Source: Gaoshiqia sp050298035 (GTDB lineage Bacteria > Bacteroidota > Bacteroidia > Bacteroidales > Prolixibacteraceae). Taken from it: 64,000 bases of DNA. Positions 35,385 to 42,838 of the stretch are shown one piece after another. A program made the position numbers and the translations under genes. The notes under the pieces were generated by a model. It saw only the letters and a list, made by a program, of their open reading frames with translations, did not search any database and was not told where the DNA came from. Position 1 is the first letter of the stretch. Each line of letters opens with the position of its first letter. The stretch lies in assembly GCA_050298035.1 (NCBI GenBank), contig JBNKTK010000002.1, positions 1 to 64,000 on the forward strand, written 5' to 3'.

Positions 35385-35909
35385 TCAGCTTTTTAGTTCA
35401 TCCAACAACCTTAAAGCATGGTCACGTAGTGGTTTATGCTTGCGGTACCACCAAATAACACCAATAATGAAACCAATAAGCACTGCGGGGATCAAAACAT
35501 ACTGAGCATCAAGAATTCGCTCCTTTATTTTCAGTGGGTCTTCTTCGTCAAATCCTCTCAACGACATCCCAATATCAATCAGCAAAACAGTAAGCAATGC
35601 CCATACAAGTTCAGGCTTCCACAGTTTGTAACGGTTAACAGCTTCTTCCAGCATTTTTACTGATGACAAAGAATAATCAATGTTTTTAAATTGCTTTATC
35701 CTATACCTGAAAATAATCACAAAAAGCAGGAAGGCAACAACGTAAAAAGCACCGCCTATTTGCTCATAAAGGTTCATCCTTCCACCCGGATCCACGATAA
35801 ACAACACCGTGTAAACAGGAATCAGAATAATATATAGAATCTGAATGCCCTTTGTTAATCTTAAAATGAATCGATCTTCAGCTTTTAGTTTATCAAGTAA
35901 CTGGTTCAT
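35385..35909 (-). CDS. Four-helix membrane protein downstream of an ECF sigma factor
   Basis: The 174-residue protein has four hydrophobic segments (about 22-42, 50-70, 103-120 and 137-156) and a charged N-terminus. I recognise no named family. It lies 30 bp after the ECF sigma-factor gene on the same strand, the place where anti-sigma factors are usually encoded. It lacks the typical cytoplasmic anti-sigma domain, as only about 20 residues precede the first helix. It may be a partner or a target of the sigma factor. Confidence 0.6.
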   Translation of the reverse strand: MNQLLDKLKAEDRFILRLTKGIQILYIILIPVYTVLFIVDPGGRMNLYEQIGGAFYVVAFLLFVIIFRYRIKQFKNIDYSLSSVKMLEEAVNRYKLWKPELVWALLTVLLIDIGMSLRGFDEEDPLKIKERILDAQYVLIPAVLIGFIIGVIWWYRKHKPLRDHALRLLDELKS

Positions 35910-35939
35910 GTTAATATTTTTTCGTTCAGTTCCTTCTAA

Positions 35940-36461
35940 TTAATTATTTGCAAACCGGTCAAGCGCTTCACGCAGTGTCTCTTTGATACGGTGAATTTTC
36001 ACTCTGACATTCGGTTCGGTAATACCAATAATATTGGCAATTTCCTTTCCCGACAAGTCTTCCAGCATTAACGAAATCAGTGCCTTGTCGATAACCGAAA
36101 GCTGGTTGATTTCTGTCTGCAAGGCTTCAAATTGCATCTCCAGCAATTCCCGCCTCTCCGTTTCATCTTCATCCAGCAGGGCTCCCAGGTTTTGCATATC
36201 GGCATCCACCCGAAGCTTAAACTGCTTAAAGGCTTTTCCCGATTGGCTCAACGAAGTATTCACAGCAATCCGGTAAATCCATGTACTGATAGCAGCTTCT
36301 CCCCTATACGAATCGAGGCTCTTCCAAATGTTGACAAGAACCTCCTGGCACATGTCCTTTGAATCTTCTTCGCTGGGAGCATAATACCTGCATATCCGGT
36401 CAATCCGTCCCTTGTTTTCCTCTACAATTTTCTTAAAACGTTCTTCCTTGGTGATCATCAA
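35940..36461 (-). CDS. ECF-type RNA polymerase sigma factor
   Basis: The 173-residue protein has sigma region 2 (IDRICRYYAPSEEDSKDMCQEVLVNIWKS, broken here as ICRYYAPSEEDSKDMCQEV) with the -10 recognition helix around GEAAISTWIYRIAVNTS. Region 4 is a C-terminal HTH (LSGKEIANIIGITEPNVRVK). The size and lack of other regions fit the extracytoplasmic-function group. It is encoded just upstream of a four-helix membrane protein in the same direction. The signal and regulon cannot be told. Confidence 0.9.
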   Translation of the reverse strand: MMITKEERFKKIVEENKGRIDRICRYYAPSEEDSKDMCQEVLVNIWKSLDSYRGEAAISTWIYRIAVNTSLSQSGKAFKQFKLRVDADMQNLGALLDEDETERRELLEMQFEALQTEINQLSVIDKALISLMLEDLSGKEIANIIGITEPNVRVKIHRIKETLREALDRFANN

Positions 36462-36649
36462 ATTCAGACTTGTTTTCTATTTAGTTCGAGGGATAGAATG
36501 ATTGTTACAAAATTTTTTGAAGTTGATAATTTGTTTCCTGAAATAAGGAAACGTCACGAAACTTAATTCGGAAGTGTAGTTATCCCCTGAACCTAAAAAA
36601 GGTTCCAATTATAAAAAAGACAACCAAGCATTATTCTTAGTTCTTATTT

Positions 36650-37120
36650 CTACCGGTTGTCAATCTTTTCCGGGTTCAGATCGTGGTTTTGCATGCGGTA
36701 CCAGGCCAGCTCCTCATATTTGGAACCCGGTTGTCCATAGTTGGAATACGGATCGATGCTGAGACCTCCCCGCGGCAGGAATTTGCCCCAAACTTCGATG
36801 TACTTTGGCTCCATCAGCTTCACCAAATCTTTCATAATGATGTTGATGCAATCTTCGTGAAAAGCGCCATGGTTGCGGAAGCTGAACAGGTACAATTTCA
36901 GCGATTTGCTTTCCACCATTTTTTCACCCGGGATGTAACTGATGTAGATGGTCGCAAAGTCGGGCTGGCCGGTGATGGGGCACAAACTGGTAAACTCGGG
37001 TGCATTAAATTTCACCCAATAATCATTTTCGGGATGTTTGTTGTCGAATGTTTCCAGTACATCCGGCATGTAGTCAAACAAATAATCCGTTTTCTTTCCG
37101 AGGTGTTTCAGGTTGTCCAT
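36650..37120 (-). CDS. queF: NADPH-dependent 7-cyano-7-deazaguanine reductase
   Basis: QueF reduces preQ0 to preQ1 in queuosine synthesis. The 156-residue protein is a type I (unimodular) QueF: the catalytic Cys is in FTSLCPITGQPDF and the family motif reads VESKSLKLYLFSFRNHGAFH. It is the last gene of the transporter-queC-queF set and is separated from queC by 264 bp, most of it a MITE-like repeat. Whether it shares the upstream riboswitch-controlled transcript depends on that repeat not terminating it. Confidence 0.95.
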   Translation of the reverse strand: MDNLKHLGKKTDYLFDYMPDVLETFDNKHPENDYWVKFNAPEFTSLCPITGQPDFATIYISYIPGEKMVESKSLKLYLFSFRNHGAFHEDCINIIMKDLVKLMEPKYIEVWGKFLPRGGLSIDPYSNYGQPGSKYEELAWYRMQNHDLNPEKIDNR

Positions 37121-37136
37121 GTCTTTTTAATTTCAA

Positions 37137-37382
37137 GTTAGTCATTGGTCATCGGATAATTGGTCATTGGATAATTGGTCATTGGATAATTGGTCATTTA
37201 TTGTCATTCTGTCGTCATTAATTGTTTTTTGGACAGCAAAGAATGACCAAAAATGACAACTTAATGACGATAAATGGCATTGGGTAAATTGTCAGATATT
37301 CAATACTATTTAAGTACAGCTCCTAATCACTAATGACAAATCACTAATTATCCAATGACCAGTCACTAATTATCTAATAACT
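37137..37382. repeat. MITE-like palindromic element with tandem units, about 246 bp
   Basis: This is a diverged, longer copy of the element at 34219-34401. It shares the core from TTTATTGTCATTCTG through TCAGATATTCAAT to AAGTACAGCTCCTAAT. The left arm is expanded to three tandem copies of GGATAATTGGTCATT. It fills the spacer between queC and queF on the que operon. Confidence 0.75.
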
Positions 37383-37384
37383 AT

Positions 37385-38044
37385 TCATCTTACACTTCCC
37401 CGTTTCAACAGGTACGAATCGATTCCGTTTTTGCGCAATTTGCAAGCCGGGCAATTGCCGCAGCCGTCTCCCACAATCCCGTTGTAGCAGGTCAGTGTTT
37501 CGTTGCGAACCAGATCGAAAACGCCAAGCTCATCGGCCAGTTGCCAAATTTGCTCTTTGTTTTTCCACATCAGCGGGGTATGAATCTCGTACGGATAATC
37601 CATCGACAGGTTCAGGGTTTGGTTGAGTGAGCGGATAAACTCATCGCGACAATCGGGATAACCGCTGTAATCAGCCTGCCCCACCCCCGTCACCAGGTTG
37701 TGTATTCCCTGCGACTTGGCGTAGATGGCAGCATACGTCAAAAACAACATGTTACGTCCTTCAACCAAGGTGTTTGGCGGACGGTTATCCGGTTTGTCCT
37801 GCTCCACTTCCATGTCGGGATTGGTTAGCGCGTTGCTGGTAATTTGTCCCAGCAAATCCAACTTGTATACATGGAAAGGAACCTTTGCTTTCTCAGCAAT
37901 CGAAGCCGCAATTTGCAACTCCAACCGGTGTTTCTGCCCGTAATCAAACGAAATGGCTTCTACTTCATCAAAGTGCTTTTTTGCCCAGAACAAACAGGTT
38001 GTTGAGTCCTGTCCGCCGGAAAATACCACCAATGCTTTCTTCAT
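37385..38044 (-). CDS. queC: 7-cyano-7-deazaguanine synthase
   Basis: QueC makes preQ0 from 7-carboxy-7-deazaguanine, ammonia and ATP. The 219-residue protein begins with the PP-loop ALVVFSGGQDSTTCL and ends with the zinc site in LTCYNGIVGDGCGNCPACKLR. Also typical is GVGQADYSGYPDCRDEF. Its ATG overlaps the stop codon of the upstream transporter gene by one base, so the two are coupled and share the preQ1 riboswitch leader. Confidence 0.96.
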   Translation of the reverse strand: MKKALVVFSGGQDSTTCLFWAKKHFDEVEAISFDYGQKHRLELQIAASIAEKAKVPFHVYKLDLLGQITSNALTNPDMEVEQDKPDNRPPNTLVEGRNMLFLTYAAIYAKSQGIHNLVTGVGQADYSGYPDCRDEFIRSLNQTLNLSMDYPYEIHTPLMWKNKEQIWQLADELGVFDLVRNETLTCYNGIVGDGCGNCPACKLRKNGIDSYLLKRGSVR

Positions 38045-38724
38045 TATAATTCTTTTAAACGGAACGGGTTATAGGAGATTGATTCATCAAATGTATCAAT
38101 ACCTTCAACTTCTTTTACTTTTTTAACGATCAAAACAGTGAACGGCAAAATCAGGATTTCGTAAACGGTTTTCAGCATCGTTTGGGTCATAATCATCCCA
38201 AGGATCACTTCAAGAGGAAAGATACCGGTAAATGCCACACTGATGAAAATCAGCGAGTCGGCCCCCTCGCCTACCAGCGTTGAAACAATGGCCCGTAACG
38301 AAAAGCCTTTGCCCCTGGTCAGTATCTTGAATTTACTCATTACATAAGCATTCAGGAACGAGCCGACCATGTAGGCCATTAAACTGGCAGCAACAATACG
38401 CACCGAACTTCCCAAAACCATTTGGAAGGACTCCTGCCCTTCGTAGAACGGGGCGGCCGGCATGGAAATGGCCAGCATAAAAAATAAGGCAGCCAGCAAA
38501 TTCACGCCAAAACCTGCCCAAATGATCAGCCGGGCTTTTGTGTAGCCCCATACTTCAACAATCACATCGTTGATGATGTACGCAATCGGAAAAATCAGCA
38601 CACCAGCCGGAGCCGACCACGGGCCTACCATAATAATTTTCGACGCTAAGATATTGGAGATTAACAAACAGGCGGCAAACAATACCCCTGTCAACAGGAA
38701 TAAAACTGAAACTCTATTTTTCAT
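38044..38724 (-). CDS. Queuosine precursor transporter (VUT/YhhQ family)
   Basis: The 226-residue inner-membrane protein has about six helices and the family motifs LLISNILASKIIMV, ADSLIFISVAFTG and FPIAYIINDVIVEVWGYTKAR. YhhQ proteins import preQ0, preQ1 or queuine-type precursors. It is the first gene of the transporter-queC-queF set, and its leader contains a preQ1-I-like riboswitch ending 4 nt before the ATG. Both de novo synthesis and salvage would thus respond to preQ1. Confidence 0.9.
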   Translation of the reverse strand: MKNRVSVLFLLTGVLFAACLLISNILASKIIMVGPWSAPAGVLIFPIAYIINDVIVEVWGYTKARLIIWAGFGVNLLAALFFMLAISMPAAPFYEGQESFQMVLGSSVRIVAASLMAYMVGSFLNAYVMSKFKILTRGKGFSLRAIVSTLVGEGADSLIFISVAFTGIFPLEVILGMIMTQTMLKTVYEILILPFTVLIVKKVKEVEGIDTFDESISYNPFRLKEL

Positions 38725-38728
38725 TGTT

Positions 38729-38760
38729 CTTGTTTTTTACGTGGTTACCAAGCACACGGT
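38729..38760 (-). promoter_or_regulatory. Probable preQ1-I riboswitch
   Basis: On the minus strand the leader reads CCGTGTGCTTGGTAACCACG, then TAAAAAACAAG. CGTG and CACG form stem P1, and loop CTTG can pair with the tail CAAG to form the P2 pseudoknot. GTAACC and the A-rich tail AAAACAAG match the Thermoanaerobacter preQ1-I aptamer as I remember it. The tail ends 4 nt before the transporter ATG, so ligand binding would block ribosome access. P1 is short (4 bp). Position before a queuosine operon strongly supports the call. Confidence 0.7.
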
Positions 38761-38773
38761 GTAAATGATGTTG

Positions 38774-38781
38774 CAAAGATA
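38774..38781 (-). promoter_or_regulatory. Putative -7 box (TATCTTTG) of the que operon
   Basis: On the minus strand TATCTTTG lies just upstream of the riboswitch, with a TTG 24 bp further up (longer than the usual 19-21). Transcription would start near 38766, so the RNA would begin almost directly with the aptamer. The rest of the spacer up to 38953 shows nothing else that I recognise. Confidence 0.45.
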
Positions 38782-38953
38782 GTATTTTTTGAAAACAGTT
38801 ATGAGCAACAAGTCGTGTGTAGCCAGTATTAATGCAATTGTCATAAAGATGATTAGCCGTATCAAATTAACTCATCGGGAACATCCCATATTAAGGATAG
38901 GAGCCGCCTGTTAGCTAATCCGTGATTATTTAAGTTTTAGAGCGAAAAATTGT

Positions 38954-38961
38954 TACTTTTG
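38954..38961 (+). promoter_or_regulatory. Putative -7 box (TACTTTTG) of the second RNA helicase gene
   Basis: TACTTTTG fits TAnnTTTG and predicts a start near 38968, leaving a leader of about 75 nt before the ATG at 39042. No good TTTG element is seen upstream. Confidence 0.4.
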
Positions 38962-39041
38962 TGGTGTTGAAACAGATATAGCATTTCCCCGGGGTAAGCT
39001 TCTCTTTTCTAATAGTTTGAAATACATTCCGCACGTATTAT

Positions 39042-40274
39042 ATGAAGTTTAACGAATTTGATTTACACGACGACATTCTGGATGCCCTGTACGACATGGG
39101 GTTTGATGAAGCAACCGAGATACAGGAAAGCACTATTCCCATTATTCTTGAAGGGCACGACCTAATTGCCTGCGCCCAAACAGGTACCGGCAAAACCGCC
39201 GCTTTTATGCTGCCAATTATTGAAAAAGTTTCCGCATTGCCTTCGGGACATACCCATGCCCTGATTATTGTACCAACACGCGAACTGGCCATCCAGATTG
39301 AGCAACAGGTGCAGGGATTTTCATATTACGCCGGAACGACATCAATCGCCCTGTATGGCGGAGGCGACGGGAATGAATGGGAAGTTCAGCGCAAAGCGCT
39401 CGAAAGTGGCGTTGATATTATCGTGGCCACACCCGGAAAGCTAATCTCGTTTATCGATAACGACATTGCCAAATTAAAACAGGTGGAATACGTGGTATTG
39501 GATGAAGCCGACCGCATGCTGGATATTGGCTTTCACGATGACATTATCCGCATCTTCAGCCACCTGCCACAAGAACGGCAAACCCTGATGTTCAGTGCAA
39601 CAATGCCTCCAAAAATCAAGACGTTGGCCGCAAAAGTTTTGCAGAACCCTAAAGAATTCAGCACAGCTATCAGCAAACCGGCCGAAGGCGTTCTGCAAGC
39701 TGCTTATGTTTGTTTTGAGGAACAGAAAATCCCCCTGATCCAAAACCTGATTGCCGGGAAAGACGACTGTCAGAGTATCATCATTTTCAGCTCAACCAAA
39801 AAGAAAGTGTCGCAAATTGTGCGCGCTTTGCAAAAGAAGAAGTTAGATGCGCAGGGCATTTCTTCGGACCTGGAACAAAAGGAACGCGAAGAAGTGCTGA
39901 TGAAATTCCGGGCCCGGCAAACCCGCATCCTCGTGGCAACCGACGTGCTAAGCCGCGGTATCGACATCAAGGACATCAACCTGGTGATCAATTTTGATGT
40001 GCCCGGCGATGCGGAAGATTATGTGCACCGTGTAGGACGGACTGCCCGCGCCAATACAACCGGGATTGCCCTCACCTTCATCAACGAGGACGACATGTAC
40101 AAATTCCAGCAGATTGAGGCGTTGATTGAAAACGAAGTCTACAAGGTACCATTGCCCGAAGAGTTTGGCCCCGCTCCCGAGTGGAAGGTCTTCGCCAAAA
40201 GGAAAGGCGGCAAAAAAAGAAACTTCCGTCGGACAAACAACGGGAAACCCCAAAGCCAGGGGAGCAGAAAATAA
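39042..40274 (+). CDS. DEAD-box RNA helicase
   Basis: The 410-residue helicase has AQTGTGKTAAFMLP, PTRELAIQI, DEADRMLDIGF, SATMPP, IIFSSTKKKV, LSRGIDIKDINLVINFDVP and HRVGRTARA. The C-terminal tail is short, basic and Gly-rich (KRKGGKKRNFRRTNNGK). It is a paralogue of the RhlE-like gene at 19254-20519 but clearly diverged, so the two probably act on different RNAs. Cold or ribosome-assembly roles are known for the family; nothing here narrows it further. Confidence 0.92.
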   Translation: MKFNEFDLHDDILDALYDMGFDEATEIQESTIPIILEGHDLIACAQTGTGKTAAFMLPIIEKVSALPSGHTHALIIVPTRELAIQIEQQVQGFSYYAGTTSIALYGGGDGNEWEVQRKALESGVDIIVATPGKLISFIDNDIAKLKQVEYVVLDEADRMLDIGFHDDIIRIFSHLPQERQTLMFSATMPPKIKTLAAKVLQNPKEFSTAISKPAEGVLQAAYVCFEEQKIPLIQNLIAGKDDCQSIIIFSSTKKKVSQIVRALQKKKLDAQGISSDLEQKEREEVLMKFRARQTRILVATDVLSRGIDIKDINLVINFDVPGDAEDYVHRVGRTARANTTGIALTFINEDDMYKFQQIEALIENEVYKVPLPEEFGPAPEWKVFAKRKGGKKRNFRRTNNGKPQSQGSRK

Positions 40275-40357
40275 ATTCGATTGTCCGCCTTCTAATCCAA
40301 TCCGGTTTTTCTGTACTTAACGACTGTCGGATAAAACAGAACAATGCCGGTACGCGA

Positions 40358-40936
40358 CTATTTTAGCAACCTGTAACCAAGGTGGATACCCGGTATTACA
40401 AAAACACCAAAGTCAGCATCGTTATTCATTGTTGGCTGCACTTTCAGGTGCATATCAAAGATGATCCTTTGCCCAAACGTACGGCGCCACCCCCATCCCG
40501 CATAAAGACCGGCAATAAAATAATCGCTATCCGGGGTTCCTTCTTCCTTCAGATTAATCCCATCAAAGTAAACAGCGGTACCAACCGTAAAATAGCTGGC
40601 CGAATTATTCACGATCTTTTTGTGCTTTCGGTCGCGTTTAGCGATGTTATAATACCACCGCCCATATATTTCACCACTGGGCACTAAGTCCACTTCATAA
40701 AACGTCCATCTGCTGGAGTTGTCGCCATCGTGGTACATTCCTGCACTATACCAGAAACGTGCTCCCAATGTATATCCCCAGGTCATCTTTTCCGAGAATG
40801 GTTTCTCCCGCTCGTAACCCGGATAGAGCAGATTGATCTTTTTTACAGGTTCTGTCAGGTTCTTTTGGGTGGTCACCTGCGCCACTCCAAGCTGACTGAT
40901 GAACAGCATCAGTACCAGATACCATCGTTTCTCCAT
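40358..40936 (-). CDS. Small outer-membrane beta-barrel protein
   Basis: The 192-residue product has a signal peptide (about 1-19, ending GVAQ) and then alternating aromatic strands, with WGYTLGARFWYSAGMY and AGLYAGWGWRRTFGQ. The last strand (VFVIPGIHLGYRLLK) fits an eight- to ten-stranded barrel. No specific family was recognised. It is the last of three barrel genes in the same direction, overlapping the frame of the second by 28 bp, and probably shares their transcript. Confidence 0.65.
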   Translation of the reverse strand: MEKRWYLVLMLFISQLGVAQVTTQKNLTEPVKKINLLYPGYEREKPFSEKMTWGYTLGARFWYSAGMYHDGDNSSRWTFYEVDLVPSGEIYGRWYYNIAKRDRKHKKIVNNSASYFTVGTAVYFDGINLKEEGTPDSDYFIAGLYAGWGWRRTFGQRIIFDMHLKVQPTMNNDADFGVFVIPGIHLGYRLLK

Positions 40937-41629
40937 TTAAAATCTTTCTTTTTGTTAAACTTAAAGTTGTAAACTACTTTTAACACCAGTGACGTTGACC
41001 GCCTCAGTGTTTCATTTTTGAAATAACCGGATTGTTCGAGATCAAGTTTATTGACCGATGCCCCTAAGTCGGAAGACAATAACCCTAACGACAAATGCAC
41101 GCTGTTATACTCCTCAAAAGCAAAAGTATAACCCACATCCCCCCCCATAGTGGAACTGAATGGGAGAACCGGCTGCCGAACTGTTATAATCCTCTTTCTC
41201 CCTAAACTGAAAATGTGCCTTACTGGAAGATGTTTCCAGTTTTCCAACAAGCTCGAAAAACAAAGCATTCCCGTTGTCGAACATGAAACTGTAACGGGGA
41301 GCAACATTTAACGAGAAAGCGACTGTGATAATTTTCATCCAGGCCATGGTCTGGAAATCCTCATCATACTCGCTTTCGCCCCCACCTATTGCAATCTCAG
41401 ACCAGATATTTACCGACAAAGGCTCTTTTATAAGCACATTGCATCCTCCACCAAAACTTACTTCATCAATCAACGTTGATGGACCAGACAGTCCATTTGC
41501 ACTAAAACGCAAATCAACTGTCCCAAAGCCAAGAGTAACAAAAGGGCGAACATTACTTTCCTGTGCATAAAGATTTCCAGCGAAAATAGCGAGCAAAACA
41601 AATATGATAATCTTTAATTTCAATGCCAT
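40909..41629 (-). pseudogene. Outer-membrane beta-barrel protein split by a frameshift at a G8 tract
   Basis: The first frame (41629 down to 41114) encodes a signal peptide (ending GNLYAQ) and barrel strands up to SPIQFHYGG, then a short aberrant end. The second frame continues the barrel with DVGYTFAFEEYNSVHLSLGL to STSLVLKVVYNFKF. The switch lies at a run of eight C on the plus strand (G8 in the mRNA, 41139-41146). A one-base change in the run would restore one protein of about 240 residues. This can be a sequencing error, a true mutation or a phase-variable switch, since homopolymeric G tracts in surface genes often slip. Confidence 0.65.
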
Positions 41630-41639
41630 GCCCCCTTTC

Positions 41640-42326
41640 CTATTCTTTACTCCCGAATATCGGGTACGATAGGTTCAACATCAGCATGCGGTTGCGGAAG
41701 GACTCCCCAAGTTCCGAATATCCCTGAATATCCCACATTTTCTGTATACGAAATCCTTGTACATATTCAATTGCAACATGCAGACGGTACTTGTCACAAC
41801 CAATCCCCACCAACCAGTCAAACTCAGTATCTTCCTTCACATACTTATAATTTAACAACCGGGAAGCCTCAACTCCTGTTTCCAGGAAAACCAGGTGTCC
41901 GAAACTGTACTTCAGTTTGAGTGGCAATGTCACGTAGCTTTGAGGGTAGTTATATCTTTTTGAAGGTGTTTCATAGTTGTAATACGACCCCGGATCATAA
42001 GAACCATAGCCTCCATAGGACGAATAACCATAACCTCCGTAAACTCCAGAGTAATAATAAGGGAGATTATTTGAGGTTTCTGTCTGCTTATTGAATTTAT
42101 AACGATAGCCCGCCCCCAACGATGCGGATAAGTTTCCCCAGATGACTGTTGAAATATAAATTCCCGCACCACTCGAAAAGCCATTGGTCTGCGGCCTTTG
42201 GTTTAGCGGAGTTTCCTTTGGGAAAAACGATCCTCCCTCTGCGTATGCCCCAAATTGGATTTTCGACTGGGAAAAGCTATAAAAGCTTGCCAATATGAGT
42301 AAAAGAGAAATTGTTAGTTGTTTCAT
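41640..42326 (-). CDS. Outer-membrane beta-barrel protein with a Gly/Tyr-rich loop
   Basis: From the ATG at 42326 the protein has 228 residues; an in-frame start at 42362 would add 12 residues before the signal peptide. After the signal (ending YSFSQ) it has barrel-like strands of the PorT/OmpW type. One long loop (about 85-115) is made almost wholly of Tyr, Gly and Ser (YYYSGVYGGYGYSSYGGYG). The loop is likely extracellular. It is the first gene of the three-barrel set and lies 10 bp from the next frame. Confidence 0.68.
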   Translation of the reverse strand: MKQLTISLLLILASFYSFSQSKIQFGAYAEGGSFFPKETPLNQRPQTNGFSSGAGIYISTVIWGNLSASLGAGYRYKFNKQTETSNNLPYYYSGVYGGYGYSSYGGYGSYDPGSYYNYETPSKRYNYPQSYVTLPLKLKYSFGHLVFLETGVEASRLLNYKYVKEDTEFDWLVGIGCDKYRLHVAIEYVQGFRIQKMWDIQGYSELGESFRNRMLMLNLSYPIFGSKE

Positions 42327-42624
42327 ATGCAATGAGTATCTGTTTTGTATGATTTCTATCAATCATGAATAACCTGATCATCCTACCACCGGCAGGCAAC
42401 CGTTTAAAATCCCTATTTGATTATTTTCCCTCCTTCCCCGGGCGGGGTTCCACTTGAAGTCGCAATCGGTGAACAAAAATATAATTTAAAACCAACTATA
42501 CAACAATCCAGAAGGGGTAATTTCTACTGATAAATTTTGTTCATAGAGGCTTTTCAGAACTAGGGGAGAACAGTAGAGAACCGCACTTGTCTTCGTATTA
42601 TAGCAATAGCCTGTTTCTCCCGCG

Positions 42625-42657
42625 AGACCTTTCAGGTTTTCGAAACCTGAAAGGTCT
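42625..42657. repeat. REP-like long perfect hairpin
   Basis: AGACCTTTCAGGTTT and its perfect complement AAACCTGAAAGGTCT are separated by 3 nt, a 15-bp stem. I recall near-identical hairpins in many Bacteroidota genomes, so it is probably a dispersed REP-like element. It may also stop transcription from the acyl-CoA synthetase gene upstream of it on the minus strand. Confidence 0.6.
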
Positions 42658-42796
42658 GGGCACAACAAAAACAGCCATACATATAAAATTTCTGGTTTTC
42701 TACTGGTTTCATTCTTCAACCCAGAGTACCCGGAAATTTGAGACAACCAAGATTTGACGAGGAAAGATATCCAGCATCAAGAATCAAGCATCCAGT

Positions 42797-42812
42797 CCCG
42801 ACAACTATCGGG
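42797..42812. repeat. Short CCCGA/TCGGG hairpin repeat
   Basis: CCCGACAACTATCGGG forms a 5-bp stem, of the same dispersed family as 16369-16382 and 33491-33506. Confidence 0.4.
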
Positions 42813-42838
42813 CCCAGGATCGAAAATCGGGTGTCCAC

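Larger units (their letters stand above)
42327..42838. other. Long spacer with two hairpin repeats
   Basis: This 512-bp spacer between the barrel set and the acyl-CoA synthetase gene holds no convincing gene. It contains the long hairpin at 42625-42657 and the short CCCGA hairpin at 42797-42812. A barrel-operon promoter should lie near 42330-42400, but I see no good TAnnTTTG match. Confidence 0.6.

Noticed and set aside
37137..37200. Tandem GGATAATTGGTCATT units considered as a CRISPR-like array
   Set aside because: The units are directly adjacent without spacers, no cas gene is near, and they belong to the palindromic element.
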